NCBI GenBank assembly: GCA_020284085.1
Contig: JACEVL010000521.1
Coordinates: 729,501 to 793,500 of the forward strand
Length of the DNA: 64,000 nt
Direction of reading: 5' to 3'
Origin: Aporrectodea caliginosa
Lineage: Eukaryota; Annelida; Clitellata; Crassiclitellata; Lumbricidae
The translations under genes were made by a program, and so were the position numbers. Of the stretch, positions 29,380 through 40,740 are shown piece after piece (position 1 is the stretch's first letter; every line of letters starts with the position of its first letter). A model generated the notes under the pieces. It ran no database searches, had not been told where the DNA came from, and was given only the letters and a program-made list of their open reading frames with translations.

Positions 29380-29925
29380 CCTCGAAGGCCATATCATTTG
29401 CCCGAGAGTTTCCGTGACTCCCAAACACTCAATATGTCGAATTTATTTGACAATCCAGCTTCCAGAAAGGCAATGACAACATGATTTACCCATGCATCCA
29501 TAAGATTTCGTTAAACACTGGATACCACAAGAAGTAAGACAGCTCCATATTGGACACCTTTTTAACTGTACCGCACCAAGTTATAATTTCAGTTTTTGGA
29601 TGCATTTAGACATTAATATCGTAGAGCGTAGGCTATTATAGTAGGAAAGGTAGGACAAAATAACGGTTCCAGCAGCCATGAGTTGTCATGTGACTGGGGC
29701 CTACATTAACGGCATTGGTAGCAACAATACGGGTACCTCAAATTAGACACCTTTAAACGTGGTATTTAAATCTATAATATCCGGTGCTTGGATATTAGGC
29801 CTACTGTCGACTGCAACGTCCATTGTTGTCATAAGTTCTGGATCCATTACCATTTTCACTTTGCCACTGCTTGTACTCTGGTAGTGCCAATCCAAAGCTT
29901 GAACAAAGGAGAAGGGCTACGCTAA
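29380..29925. other. No gene seen; dispersed repeat near 29865-29925
   Basis: The end contains CTCTGGTAGTGCCAATCCAA and AGAAGGGCTACGCTAA, a diverged copy of the CCCAAGCCTGGATAAAGG repeat family. Confidence 0.35.
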
Positions 29926-29929
29926 ACAT

Positions 29930-30300
29930 CATACAGACAGGCAGGCAGGAAGACCGACAGAAAGAGAGACATATATAGACAGAAGGTCTGATAGACAGAA
30001 AGAAAGAGAAACAGACAAATGGACAGATAGGATGGCAGAAACATAAACAGGGAGACAGAGAGACGGACAGACAGACAGACAGACAGAGACTTAGACAGAG
30101 ACACAGACAGAGACACAGACAGACACATAGGCAGACAAACAGGCAGACACACAGACACAGAAAGAGACACAGACAGTGACACAGAGGCACAGCCAAAGAC
30201 ACAGAAAGAGACAGAGACACAAAAGAGACATTGACAGAGAAACAAACAGGGATACAGACAGACACACAGACAGACAGACACACAGACAGATAAATGGACA
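29930..30300. repeat. (ACAG)n microsatellite
   Basis: ACAG/GACA tetramers with interruptions. Cys/Leu/Val/Ser frames on the minus strand are artefacts. Confidence 0.93.
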
Positions 30301-30900
30301 GACGAGAAAACGACGACGCAAACGAATAAGGAATCAGAGTCGAGCATTATCCTATCATTTAATTTACCGCTTCATTGGTCTTCGATTGCCTCAGAGCCCC
30401 ACTGGCGTCAGAGCGTCTTAGAGGAAGGACGACAGCCCGACGATCTCTTAACACCTTTTCTCTTCTCTGTCCGATGATCTAATCATTCTAATGGCATGCA
30501 TTTAGAAGGAGGGAGCGATTGAGACAAAAACAAGACTACCCCTCCACCTCAGCCATCGGAAATCCGTTTCACATCTAACGACCCAACAGGAAACAGTTAT
30601 TGATGCGCTACACAACCCACTTAGTCCGCTGTCTACTCCTATGAGACCCATAATACGATACGCTGGTTCAATAATGTCGGCTTAACGCAGACACTGTGTT
30701 GTTTTGGAAATGGAAAGAGACATCATTTGTATGGAACAGATGCGAGACAATTTATACACAGTAACCGACTAGAGCCAGACACTTACTTCCCTCTGTCCTG
30801 CAAGAAAAAAGCCCACAATATTTGTATAAGTATATATAACCAAATATGGGAGGGGGAGGTGGGATACCCTTAAGCTAGCCCTGAGGCAGCCGTGAATATG
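30301..30900. other. No gene seen
   Basis: Unannotated sequence. Confidence 0.35.
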
Positions 30901-30904
30901 AAGT

Positions 30905-31130
30905 GTTAATGATTTCGTTTTCTTAGCCTCGGCGTATGAGGGCGGGTGGCCAATCCTCTCCCTCGCCGTCAAATCTTCCCACCGATAGTGTACAGTCAGT
31001 GTACTCATAATAGCTGAGTTGGCTAGGGTTGCACGTGGAGCAGAAACCTCGAAAAAACTTTCTGCCCTGGTGTGGATTTGAATCCCGACCTCTCGATTGA
31101 CAGTCCAGCACGCTAACCACTACACTTCCA
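30905..31130 (-). mobile_element. tRNA-derived SINE, second family
   Basis: The minus strand starts GTAGTGGTTAGCGTGCTGG (A box) and has CGGGATTCAAATCCACACC (B box). A body follows with GCCAACTCAGCTATTATGAG, and TCGGTGGGAAGATTTGACGG. A worn copy lies at 54665-54840. Confidence 0.7.
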
Positions 31131-32830
31131 AAACACCCCGTTTAGGACAGGACTTCGTGAAATCAGTATCTTTTTCTTCACGGCAGTTGTTCTAAGGTTT
31201 TAAAGACTCGCAAGAAGCTTTGGCCACGAATAAGCATAGGCCATCCGCTGTTCCGCCAATCGGTCTCCGGGGGAGTGGTGATTCCAGGTCCTCCCCCTCT
31301 CCCTCAATCGATGCAGCGCCATCTGGACGAGACTTCTTAAAGTCTTCCGAGAACAATCGATGACGACGTCAAATGTCGTAGTCGTCGTCATTAGCGAAGT
31401 CACGAGGGTGTCATCTCCACCGCTTGACGGAACTGAGTCTCGGAATAGCAAATCAGGAGCCAACGATATTAAGACGTCTAACAGCCAACCAAAGAGGGAT
31501 TTCTTGCAACCGTAGTATGGTAATACCAGGCTCTAATGTGTGTAGTTTTGCCAGGTTCTAGTGTATGGTGATGCCAGACTCTAATGTGACCAGAACACTA
31601 GACTGTCTAATAACAAAACATACTCCAGAAGGTTTCCGTCGTTTGTGCTCTACGTGTAAGCGGGTGCCCGACAGGATTACTCTTCTGGTTAGGCATATCT
31701 CAACACTGTTTGCTCACTGATTAACTATTTGTTCAAAACGAACCTGCGTTATATAATCTGGCCATAAACCCTCTTTTTGATTTCAATGAACGAAATTTAC
31801 AACAACTGGAACAACGTTGAAAGCTGTTTAGGAACGTGGAGTGGATGATAATTCGATAACACCAGTCAACCAACAATACAGGCAAATCAGTAAAAACAAG
31901 ACTTCGTTATTCCAGAATCAACAACTTTTGTTCTAACATCAATCCGCAAATATCTAGTTTGTCCTATCAAGTTTTTATACAGTGAAACCCAAACGCTAAA
32001 GCAACTCAGTAAAGCTTATTAAACTACTATACTTTACTCATTGATAGTTGAACAGAAATAATAAAAAAAACTCAAACATTGGAGCATATTTTTACACTAT
32101 AGTTAATCGCCTGAAGATAAAAAAACTGTGCTTAAAAACCTAACAGCCAAATCAACAATTGCACAGCTAGTGAAAATGATACACTGTGTCCCAACAACTC
32201 TTTATCACGAAACATAAAGGCTGAAAACTGTAAACAACTTGCATAGAATATTTCATATCGCTCGATTGCTTGAATGTAGGAAAACTACAGCCTAAAAATA
32301 ATAGTCCTGTGGGCAAACAGTTTTACTTAAAGCAGGAGCGGGGAAAGTTAGATGACCATAGTTTTTCGCTTAAAGCATTTTCACTGCTGGTAGTGGGACG
32401 AAAAGTACTCTGAACGTTATGCCGATTTTATTCTGTATTTATTTCTTAGACAACTGCCTACTTTTGCCTACTCTTTTGAAAGTTTTTATTCTGACCTTTC
32501 TACTCGTTGCTACCACGTAAAGGCATATTTTCTATGCCGACATACATTATACATTATACGAACTTACGAAGTCAGACAACAGTGTCAGACCTCCACATCA
32601 ATACATTGGCAAAATACCCAATTGGAAAAAAACTGTCAGCTCAAATTAACTAAACGGTCACGTCGTTTTTCAGAAACTGTCTTCCTTAGCAATAGAAATA
32701 TTTGTTGCAGTTAACTGTCCGCAATGCAGTCATCAACGTTTAAAACGCCTTACAGTAAAGCATTAAACATGCCAATTAACAAACGTAAGTTATAGTCATA
32801 TGCAAGATTACCATGTCAAACGTCGAGCCT
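31131..32830. other. No gene confirmed; 87-codon minus frame at 31463-31200
   Basis: A minus-strand frame (FDVVIDCSRKTLRSLVQMAL, HRLRERGRTWNHHSPGD) has an amphipathic, protein-like composition but no family resemblance or clear splice partners. The rest is AT-rich with nothing recognised. Confidence 0.3.
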
Positions 32831-32831
32831 T

Positions 32832-33352
32832 TTAATCGCATATTGGCGAATATGTTGGGCTAGTTGGCGAATATGTTGGGCTACTTGGCGTATATGTTGG
32901 GCTATTTGGCGAATACGTTGGGCTAGTTGGCGTATATCTTGGGCTAGTTGGCGAATATGTTGGGCTACTTGGGGTATATCTTGGGCTACTTGGCGAATAT
33001 GTTGGGCTACTTGGCGTATATCTTGGGCTAGTTGGCGAGTAAATCGGTGTACCTGGACTACCTACTGGTGAACCGAAAGAACTGTGAGGTGAATATAAAG
33101 GGCTTATTGGCATGTCGGTCGGTGAAGGTGGGATGTAACCTGGTGACCTTCCTTCTCCTGGACTCGGGGTATAGGGGGCTCTAGGTGAGTTAGGAGACCA
33201 AGGTTCAGCAGCACATTGCATCATTCCACCAGTCATTGCAAGCGACCACTGAACATTGGATGAAGTGGTGATGGAACCCCGGGGGTCCATCTGTGTTGAA
33301 CCCATACTGATGCCTCGGCTGGCAGTAACAGTTTCTCTAAAGTCACCCAGAC
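32832..33352 (-). CDS. Orphan terminal exon with RNA polymerase II CTD-like heptads
   Basis: A strong acceptor (TTTTTTCATTTGTAG) precedes 172 codons ending at TAA 32832-32834. The first half is Ser/Pro/Gly-rich ([45 protein letters not shown]). The second half has nine or ten heptads of the YSPTSPx type ([21 protein letters not shown], ending YSPICD). This matches the linker plus C-terminal domain of RPB1, the largest RNA polymerase II subunit, though animal RPB1 normally has many more repeats. No RPB1 catalytic exons lie upstream in the window; TRIM-NHL remains are there instead. It may be a duplicated RPB1 3' exon, or the end of another gene with CTD-like repeats. Confidence 0.6.
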
Positions 33353-33910
33353 CTACAAATGAAAAAATAGAAAGCATCATTATTTGCTTCAATCTAATCC
33401 CAACAGAAAACCTTACAGTAGGGTGGTCCATGGTCACGTGGTAAAATCACATACAAAGACAGAGGAACAGCAAAACTGATACAACTGAATAATGAACTTA
33501 ACTTTAGTAGTCATGTAGTAGAATGGACTTGTTCATGTTTTCCATAAGCTTATACCTTAAAGAAACTGGTCAGGCTTAAAATTTCAGAACACATGGTCCA
33601 AAATTTATGCGCATTTTTAACGAAAATATAAAATATCATTTGGCGAAGGGCATATAAAAATAAATGTATATCTACCTGATGCGTTAAAGCCTATATTTGG
33701 TCTAAAACACATCAAGTGGCATCATACAGTTGGTCATACAGAGAATCTGAGCTGCAGATCCATTAAATAGTTAGAAGCAAAATCAATATTTAATCATATC
33801 GGTTTCTGTAAGGCATAGGCTTATGAAAAACCTAAACAAGTCATTTCCCGACAAATCACTGAAATCATAAACAAAAATTAAAAAAACTGATATCAAACAC
33901 AAATGTTTTT

Positions 33911-34461
33911 TCAGAACTTCACATACTTAAAGTCGTTTTCTGCAAGCTTCAGCACATCAAGGCTTTGTGAATACTGAGTTGGATTTATGGAACTCTCGAG
34001 ATCTAAATTTGAGTTCAAGACCACATTCCGGTTATTACTACGATGAGTACGATCAGCTACTAGAATGTTTCTGAAACCATCTACTGCCATATACAGTAGA
34101 CCGGTTTATTGAGCAGTTTTAGTTCGTAAACTTGTGGCACTTGTTTCGTTTTAAAGAAGCGTGCAAATGATACTAGCATCTCTCCAAACGACTTTGTAAT
34201 TTCTCCACTTTCAGACAGTAATAGCACTCTGTGCAAACGATCTTTGCCACAACCGTGACTGGCCACAAAGTTACCATTGGCCAGTTTTAATGCGTGTAAA
34301 GGCGTTCAAAACCAAACTGCATGGTAACTTCACTTCATGGTCTACAACTCCATCATCTCTTGAGTATTCGATTAATGAATTGCTACCAGTAATTACAATA
34401 ATATTCCCTTCTCCAGTAACTGATAAATTTGAAACACGAGTGCCACCATAAATTTCCACTC
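33911..34461 (-). pseudogene. TRIM-type NHL/beta-propeller region, frameshifted
   Basis: Minus-strand blocks in three frames fit one propeller: GGTRVSNLSVTGEGNIIVIT and HEVKLPCSLV; then LKLANGNFVASHGCGKDRLH and SESGEITKSFG; then MAVDGFRNILVADRTHR and VVLNSNLDLESS. At least two indels (near 34290 and 34085) separate them. The expected text of TRIM C-terminal propellers is recognisable at each block, so this is a decayed 3' half of the TRIM gene upstream, unless the indels are assembly errors. Confidence 0.6.
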
Positions 34462-34752
34462 CTTTGCATTCATCAATTCACATCTTTTCTCTGTATTACT
34501 GTTACATGACATCCAACAAAGACAGCAATAATTATAATAGATCCACATGCATACAGACATACTTATACTTGAGGGAAAAAGTACTTAATCTTGAGACCTA
34601 AGTACTTTTACTTGAGACCAAAGACTTGAAAGATCTCTAATAAACAAGGCACTTAACACTTCGTTAACAAAGAGCCTCATTGGTTTCCCAGTTTACTACT
34701 CCATTTGTTAAAATTTTAACTGTGAAAAGTGAGTGAAGACAGTAACACTGAC

Positions 34753-35019
34753 CATGATGAACAACGATCATCGGTCTCTTTATGCCGAGTTCCAAGTCGA
34801 GTTCGTTGATTCGTTTCTCGGAAGCTTTCTTCTCCATTTCTAATCCACATATTCGACGTCGCTGATGCTCCAGTTCTCGCTTCAAGTGGTATATATTTGC
34901 CAGAATGCCGTTGTTACTAAAGATGGGCATTTTGTAATTCTCTTCCATTTTTCTATCTACATCGTGTGAGATTTTGTCAGAGGTAGCGTCTGATTCGTTT
35001 TTTACCTCTGTTCGACATT
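34753..35019 (-). CDS. Possible second exon of the TRIM gene (coiled coil)
   Basis: Follows an acceptor (TTATTAAATGCAG) and can join in phase 1 to a donor at 35648/35647 in the TRIM first exon. It encodes CRTEVKNESDATSDKISHD and a Lys/Glu/Arg-rich coil (YHLKRELEHQRRRICGLEME). Its end (CATG|GTCAGTG, phase 1) can join in phase to the propeller region. The donor sites are mediocre, so this is moderate evidence. Confidence 0.45.
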
Positions 35020-35594
35020 CTGCATTTAATAACATCATAAGACACCAGTACCATTTATTAAGTTGTTGACTACTAGAACAGTGTGTCCTTGCATAAGTGT
35101 ATGTCTGTCTGCATATATGTATGTACATGTATAAATATGTGGACATGCATTTATGTGCGAATGTATGAATGAATGTCCGTATGCATCTGTGTGTATTTAC
35201 GAAAGTATGTATGTATCTACGTGTGTGTATCAAAGCATTTAGGATAGTGTCTTTCAATTGCCGCATGAAGGCATTGCAATATGATCTATGTCAATACTCA
35301 GCAATAGTCGGCTACTTTGAATCAACATTAAACCTAAGAAACCAATACAAATAAAATCTGGGCTTATACCAATTATAAGAAAACATGCCTAAATAAGTTA
35401 CCAGGGATTAGTCCAACTGAAGTAGCGGGCACAAATGCAACGTGGTCCAGAAACTCTGAACATGGTGCAATATGTAAACTCTGTAAAGTTGTAAACCCAA
35501 GCGACCAGATATCTTCATGATCAAATCACAACTCCTTGGTAAAACTCTGCATTATAATATTATATCATGACAAAATCACTTAAACTTTCTCACA

Positions 35595-36776
35595 TCACTT
35601 ATTCACACAACTTATGATATTTAAAGCAGCAAAAATAATCAGCAAACCCTGAATAGTTCCAATGATGTTATAGTCTTCTCTCTTCACAAATTCTTCCAAG
35701 TCAGACTTACAAAAAGACATCCTACGTAAATAAGTTTTTATTTCAGCTTCTGATTCAATCTGCTCCTTGATTTCTTCAGCTCTTGCTTTTAATATGTCGA
35801 CAACAAAGCATATGTCATTGGCTGATCCTTTTGTCATGACCTCGGCACAGTAGACAATAGGAGATTCTAAGCAAGTCAAACACCGTTCAGTGTCTTCGAT
35901 TTCGGTCTGAACTTCATTCCGTTTTTGCATTTCCAAATGGCCAATATCTTGCATTACGATGTCAGCACGTTCGCTCACAAGCCTTATGATAGCATCTCTC
36001 TGTGCAAGAACTTCAAGTTTTAATCTTCCCAAGTGTTCAAAATACTCCTCCGCCTCGCAGTTCAGGATCTCTCTCTTTTGAAGAACTTCAGACTCACAAA
36101 CTTTTAAACGAGAAAGGCTGTCCTTGATCTCATTCTTAAAGCCTTCAACTGTGTTTCTAACATTCTGCAGTCTGTGGTTTTGATGGCTTTCATCAAAGCA
36201 TGATTTACACATTAACTCTTTGCATTCAGAACAATACAGCATATGTTCTCTCTCGTGTTTTTCGCAGATGCTCGGTCTTGGGATCTGCACTTTGCTTTCG
36301 GAATCTACAGCTGCAACAACCTGATGGTTTCTGGTCAGTTTGTTTTTCCTGTGATGCCTGCTACATTCCTGACATAGCTTTTGCTCACAGTCATTGCAAT
36401 ACATGTCCGCTAAAGGAACTTCTGAAACCGACGTTGACTCGTTCTTTTCTTCCATGCAAGCCTCACAAAGACCGGGAGCTCCAGCTGAACTAGCGATCTT
36501 TGCCATCTCTATTAGCTTTTCCATGAAGAAATTTTTCTGTAGGGCTGCGTATCCATCCTCGGGGATAGTGAACTCCTTTCTGCACATTGGACACGGCATT
36601 TGGTTACCAGGACTTTTGCCAGTTTTACCCCCTGCCTCTTCCAGGCATTTCATGCAGAATGTATGAATGCATGGGAGGATCTTTGGATCCTTGTAAGTTT
36701 CGCTGCACACACAGCATTCTGTTATGTCTTTCAGTTGTTCTCGAACCTCTATTTCACTCACATTCATACCAGCCAT
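35595..36776 (-). CDS. TRIM protein: RING, two B-boxes, coiled coil (393 aa if unspliced)
   Basis: The RING finger at residues 21-70 (CCVCSETYKDPKILPCIHTF through CPMC) has the C3HC4 spacing of E3 ubiquitin ligases. B-box 1 spans about 102-150 (LCEACMEE..YCNDC..LCQECSRHH) and B-box 2 about 165-205 (CEKHEREHMLYCSECKEL..CFDESHQNH). A coiled coil follows to about 370. Unspliced, the protein ends in a hydrophobic segment (IIGTIQGLLIIFAALNIISC) and stops, like a tail anchor. Alternatively a donor after residue 375 joins the exon at 35019. The ATG lies 40 nt after an acceptor (CTTTTTGGCAG), so a 5' UTR intron is likely. Probable role: ubiquitin ligase in innate immunity or development. Confidence 0.85.
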   Translation of the reverse strand: MAGMNVSEIEVREQLKDITECCVCSETYKDPKILPCIHTFCMKCLEEAGGKTGKSPGNQMPCPMCRKEFTIPEDGYAALQKNFFMEKLIEMAKIASSAGAPGLCEACMEEKNESTSVSEVPLADMYCNDCEQKLCQECSRHHRKNKLTRNHQVVAAVDSESKVQIPRPSICEKHEREHMLYCSECKELMCKSCFDESHQNHRLQNVRNTVEGFKNEIKDSLSRLKVCESEVLQKREILNCEAEEYFEHLGRLKLEVLAQRDAIIRLVSERADIVMQDIGHLEMQKRNEVQTEIEDTERCLTCLESPIVYCAEVMTKGSANDICFVVDILKARAEEIKEQIESEAEIKTYLRRMSFCKSDLEEFVKREDYNIIGTIQGLLIIFAALNIISCVNK

Positions 36777-36816
36777 TGCTTTATCTTGACACTTTCACTT
36801 GCAATAACACCTGCCA

Positions 36817-37224
36817 AAAAGAGAATAGGCTCATATATATCGAATTGCTTTCCGAAGTATACCAGGTTTCCAAACTCTGTACATTTTTCCGACCTAAGAA
36901 ACACTGTGATCTTAAGTACTCAAAAAAGAAATTTACGGTAGAATAATGGTGTAAAGTTTATCCAGGGTAGCATCGTAAGTACATGTCATGCAGGCTACAC
37001 GCGAAATGAAAAGACAACTGTAAGTTCTTATATAATATAAAAATGCCTCTATTTCCCGATCACGGCACACCTTACTGAGACAATTATAACTGCAATTAAA
37101 TCTAATTAAATAAAACAACAGGTTTAGCAGAACGGCTTTCAAAGTATTTGAGTAAATAATAATAATATTATGGCTTTTTAAATCTTGTCAATTTAAACCA
37201 TAACAACGTCCAAACTCACGTGGT
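36817..37224. other. TRIM 5' intron or upstream sequence; nothing else seen
   Basis: No other coding signal. Confidence 0.35.
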
Positions 37225-37470
37225 CTGGGCGTCAAGTACAACGTTGGCGCCATCCAACTTCGTAATTGTGTTGGCAGTCTCGCGATGAAGTCCAGCGCAA
37301 ATCAGAAATAGCGATAACCAGCTTATTCACAGTCGCTCATTCAAAGCAAAATTGATAGGTAGATTGGATCAAAATTGGTTCCATGTCAGGCAGGCAGACA
37401 GTTACTGTAGTGAGATGGCGTTTAGCAATGAAGCGGCGATAGAGGTAAGAGGAGGAAGCACGATTGGGTC
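37225..37470 (-). repeat. Dispersed repeat copy (AAGCTTATTCAC family)
   Basis: Shares ACCAGCTTATTCACAG, AAAATTGATAGGTAGA and GTCAGGCAGGCAGACAGT, in order, with 10195-10400. The outer piggyBac-like element is inserted at its end. Confidence 0.55.
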
Positions 37471-37719
37471 TGTTAACCTTTATTTACCCACTATGCCTTT
37501 TAGGTGGAATTTTGAGATGGCCCTTATATATGTGTTGTATGTTGATGGTATTAAAACAGAAATGACAAGCTTTTAGTGATATTTCACATTTAAGGTCATT
37601 TTTTGGGATGTTCCAAAAATGGAACGTTGGGTCATTCCCACTAGCATTTTTTTACAATGGCAGTTCAACATGAATAAACGATACAATATTGGCTTATGCA
37701 CAATTTATTGAAAACCAGT

Positions 37720-37938
37720 TTATTTAAAGGTATGAAAACTTTCAAAACAGTTCACTTGAAGTTTATTGAGGCACCTGACACATTCTTTGGTAGTGTTTTT
37801 CTTCAAAAATTGAAAAAAACAACGAGCCTGACTAATGAGAGGAATGTATTGCTCGACCCCATCGCAATGTGTCATGGCAACCTTTGACGTGCCTGAGCAC
37901 TTTTCACAGGATTTACAGTATTGATACTGCTGGAACAT
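37720..37938 (-). pseudogene. piggyBac transposase C-terminal zinc-binding fragment
   Basis: 72-codon frame with YCKSCEKCSGTSKVAMTHCD and ARCFFQFLKK, consistent in position and strand with the 3' end of the outer piggyBac element's transposase. Upstream catalytic regions are not recognisable. Confidence 0.4.
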
Positions 37939-38022
37939 GCTACTACATTGTTATCTGACTACCTAACAACAACAATTTTGGCATGAGATGTGCATTCTTT
38001 CTTGTTTTGCAAACATTTTCTT

Positions 38023-38096
38023 GTCATTCAGAGGTTCTGTTCTAGTTCGACCATCACGGACGTAATGGTCGAACTGGAATAGCACCTCTGAATGAC
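38023..38096. repeat. 74-nt hairpin
   Basis: GTCATTCAGAGGTTCTGTTC.. pairs with ..GAATAGCACCTCTGAATGAC around a roughly 10-nt loop (CACGGACGTA), with only a few mismatches in about 32 bp. The size and loop resemble a pre-miRNA, but a tiny inverted-repeat element is equally possible. Confidence 0.75.
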
Positions 38097-38890
38097 TGCT
38101 GCCCCACACCTCAGCTTAGACAGAAGACTGTAACTAGTAAAAAGATTGGCAAATAATAGCATGTGATATGGTTTCCTGTGATGAGTTAGGCAAAATTCAT
38201 GGCAACGCGCTCACCAAAAGGGGTTTATGTGGGTCGCCTACTCCTGCCACAATAAATTGTTGCTTGATATGGATGAACATCCTATTCATGAATAAGACAT
38301 CCAGATCTTATAACTAAATCTGATTGGCTTTCCTCTTATAAACATCTCTAACCCATGATGTCCATAGTTAGGCACCCACCGACTCATAAATGTTAAGTTT
38401 GAAATGAATGATTAAAAATTGCAAAGATTTGTATTACTGATCATATAGTGCACACTCTGCCATTATAGAGAGATCTCTTGTCAGCTGCATGCATGGCAGT
38501 ACATCCTCCTATCATGGATTTAGACATTGCAGTTGCTATTAAAGTGCATCAGGTAGGCCTACTCAGTACTCAACTGTGTTGCAGTTATTGCGTTATTTTC
38601 TAAAACTCCAATTTAAAATAAATATGTACTAATTATTACAAAATCAGTGTTAAAACATGGGCATATATAAGGGGTTTTACGGGGTGGGGTCACCGTAAAT
38701 AAATTGCCGACATTTTTTCTATGCAATTATATGCGAAATACAAAAAACTGAACTTTTTCGACCATTTCCAATGGAAACCCCCGAAAACTTACCCCCCCGA
38801 AATTTTTTCCTGGCTGCGCCCCTGGTTAAAAATAAATTAAATGAAACATAATATTAAAAACAAATTAAAGACACATGCAACAATCCAGCA
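38097..38890. other. No gene seen
   Basis: Degenerate interior of the outer element and the start of the LINE insertion. No open frame supported. Confidence 0.3.
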
Positions 38891-39853
38891 GTATATACTG
38901 ACAAATGGCGGGTGATCCTAATCTTGCCTATGCTTTGTTCTACGATTTGCTTAAAAATGCTTATGACCAGGTATTTCCAGTCGTGCAAACTAGTCAACGG
39001 AAGAGTAATGCGCCTAAGCAACCATGGATGACTCGGGGCTTGTTAAAGTCATGTAGAAAGAAGGCCAAACTTCATTTGAAATATATTAAGAATCCTAATT
39101 CCGAAAATAAAGAGAAATTTATTAAGTATAGAAATAAATTTAGGCAAATTCGAATCAAAGCGGAGCAGATGTATTATGCCACCGAATTCTCCAAATACAA
39201 TCATAATCTTAAGAAAACTTGGTGCATAATTCGCTCTTTATTAAAAGCTGATGCTTCTTCTACTTATATTGATTGCATAACTGTAAATGGCGCGAAGATC
39301 AGCAATGCTAGTCAGATGGCTGAGAAATTTAATGCTTATTTTACTAGTATTGGTCAATCCCTGGCTGAAAATATTCCTACTAGCAAAGTCTCATATCGCA
39401 ATTTCATAAAACCGCCTCCTCCCAATTCTTTTGTCATTCAATCAACATCGCCAGAGGAGATAATTAATCTGGGGCGGACGATTAAACCCTCAATGGGTCC
39501 TTGGGGTGCAATTGCACCCCATGGCCGATTCTATGGCTACTCACGTGTTATTATTAAAATTTCAGCAGTTATCTTCTAGGACATTGTAAGTGAACCATTT
39601 TTTCATATACTCATGCATAAAACGATAAAAAAAAAAAGTTGACGTCAATTTTTGCCAGCACAGATTCATCGGGGGTGCAAATGCACCCCAAAATTATAAC
39701 GTTGATATTATGAACAAATTCAGGTAATTGGTGCTAATTAGGCCTACTGCAATAATTTGTTATGTTATTATCAATTATGTTAGAACATTCCTGATATTAG
39801 TTGGACCTTTTTAGAAGTCAGACATTTTTTTTGCTTACATTTTCAGTATTTCA

Positions 39854-40588
39854 GTGGCAGAAGAATTGCTTACTCAGGGTATGACCTATGTAGGAACGAT
39901 GCGCAAGAACAAACGAGACATTCCTCCAAGCATGATAGCAAAAAACAGAGACGAATTTTCTTCGATCTTTGCATTTGATGGCAACAAAACGTTGGTATCA
40001 TATGTCCCAAAAAAGGGAAAGTCGGTCATTCTTTTGTCGACAATGCATCACGACAAGGTTGTCGATGGTCTGAAACAAAAACCAGAGATCATCCTTCATT
40101 ACAATGCAACTAAGAGCGGAGTAGATAACATGGATCATTTGGCTTGCATCTACTCATGTAAACGAAAGATCAACAGGTGGCCAATGGTCCTATTCTTTGA
40201 CATGCTTGACACAGCTGCCATTGCCAGTTTCGTGATCTGGATGTGCAATAACCCTGACTGGAATAAGTCGTCCAAAGCGATACGTCGTCGCCAATTCATC
40301 ATCAGTCTCGGGGAGTCTCTTGCCGAGCCACTTATAAGAAGACGTTTGGACAAGCCAGCCCTGCTCAGAGGACCGATCATGGACGCAATCCAACTTATAG
40401 AACTGGACTCTGGAGAATTTGAAGCAGGAACTGAGATACCAGCTAAAGTGAAGAGGACACAGGGACGTTGTCATCTGTGCCCGCGCGAGTGTGACAGGAA
40501 GACGCGCAAATTCTGCGATAAGTGCTCTAGGCCTGCTTGTCCGGCACACTCTGTCAATAATTTACTGTGTGACAAATGTACGATTTAG
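39854..40588 (+). pseudogene. piggyBac transposase, C-terminal half
   Basis: About 245 codons. GMTYVGTMRKNKRDIPP and VSYVPKKGKSVILLSTMHHD are piggyBac DDE-domain text. KSGVDNMDHLACIYSCKRKI includes the last catalytic Asp region. The C-terminus is a Cys/His cluster (CHLCPREC, KFCDKCSRPACPAHS). The N-terminal part with the first two catalytic Asp residues is deleted, so it is inactive. SVAEELL before the first Met is still in frame. Confidence 0.85.
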
Positions 40589-40654
40589 ATAATTATGTCA
40601 TTTGTTAACTGGTGTAATATGTTGGCCGTATGGCATATCTTACCATCGACTAGT

Positions 40655-40740
40655 CCAGCGCAGAGAGCGCCTCTGAGTCGGTTTATTTCCTGAAGGGGCG
40701 CTATATAAATGTGTTGAATAAATAAATAAATAAATAAAAC
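40655..40740 (+). repeat. SINE/LINE 3' tail inside the piggyBac element
   Basis: AGAGCGCCTCTGAGTCGG, then GAAGGGGCGCTATATAAATG and an AATA-repeat tail, just after the transposase stop. Same terminal block as at 55420. Confidence 0.6.

Noticed and set aside
29801..30347. Cys/Leu/Val/Ser-rich minus frames resembling Cys-rich proteins
   Set aside because: Artefacts of the ACAG repeat.
31200..31463. 87-codon minus frame as a gene
   Set aside because: No homology, splice partners or start context. It is listed only as an unconfirmed frame.
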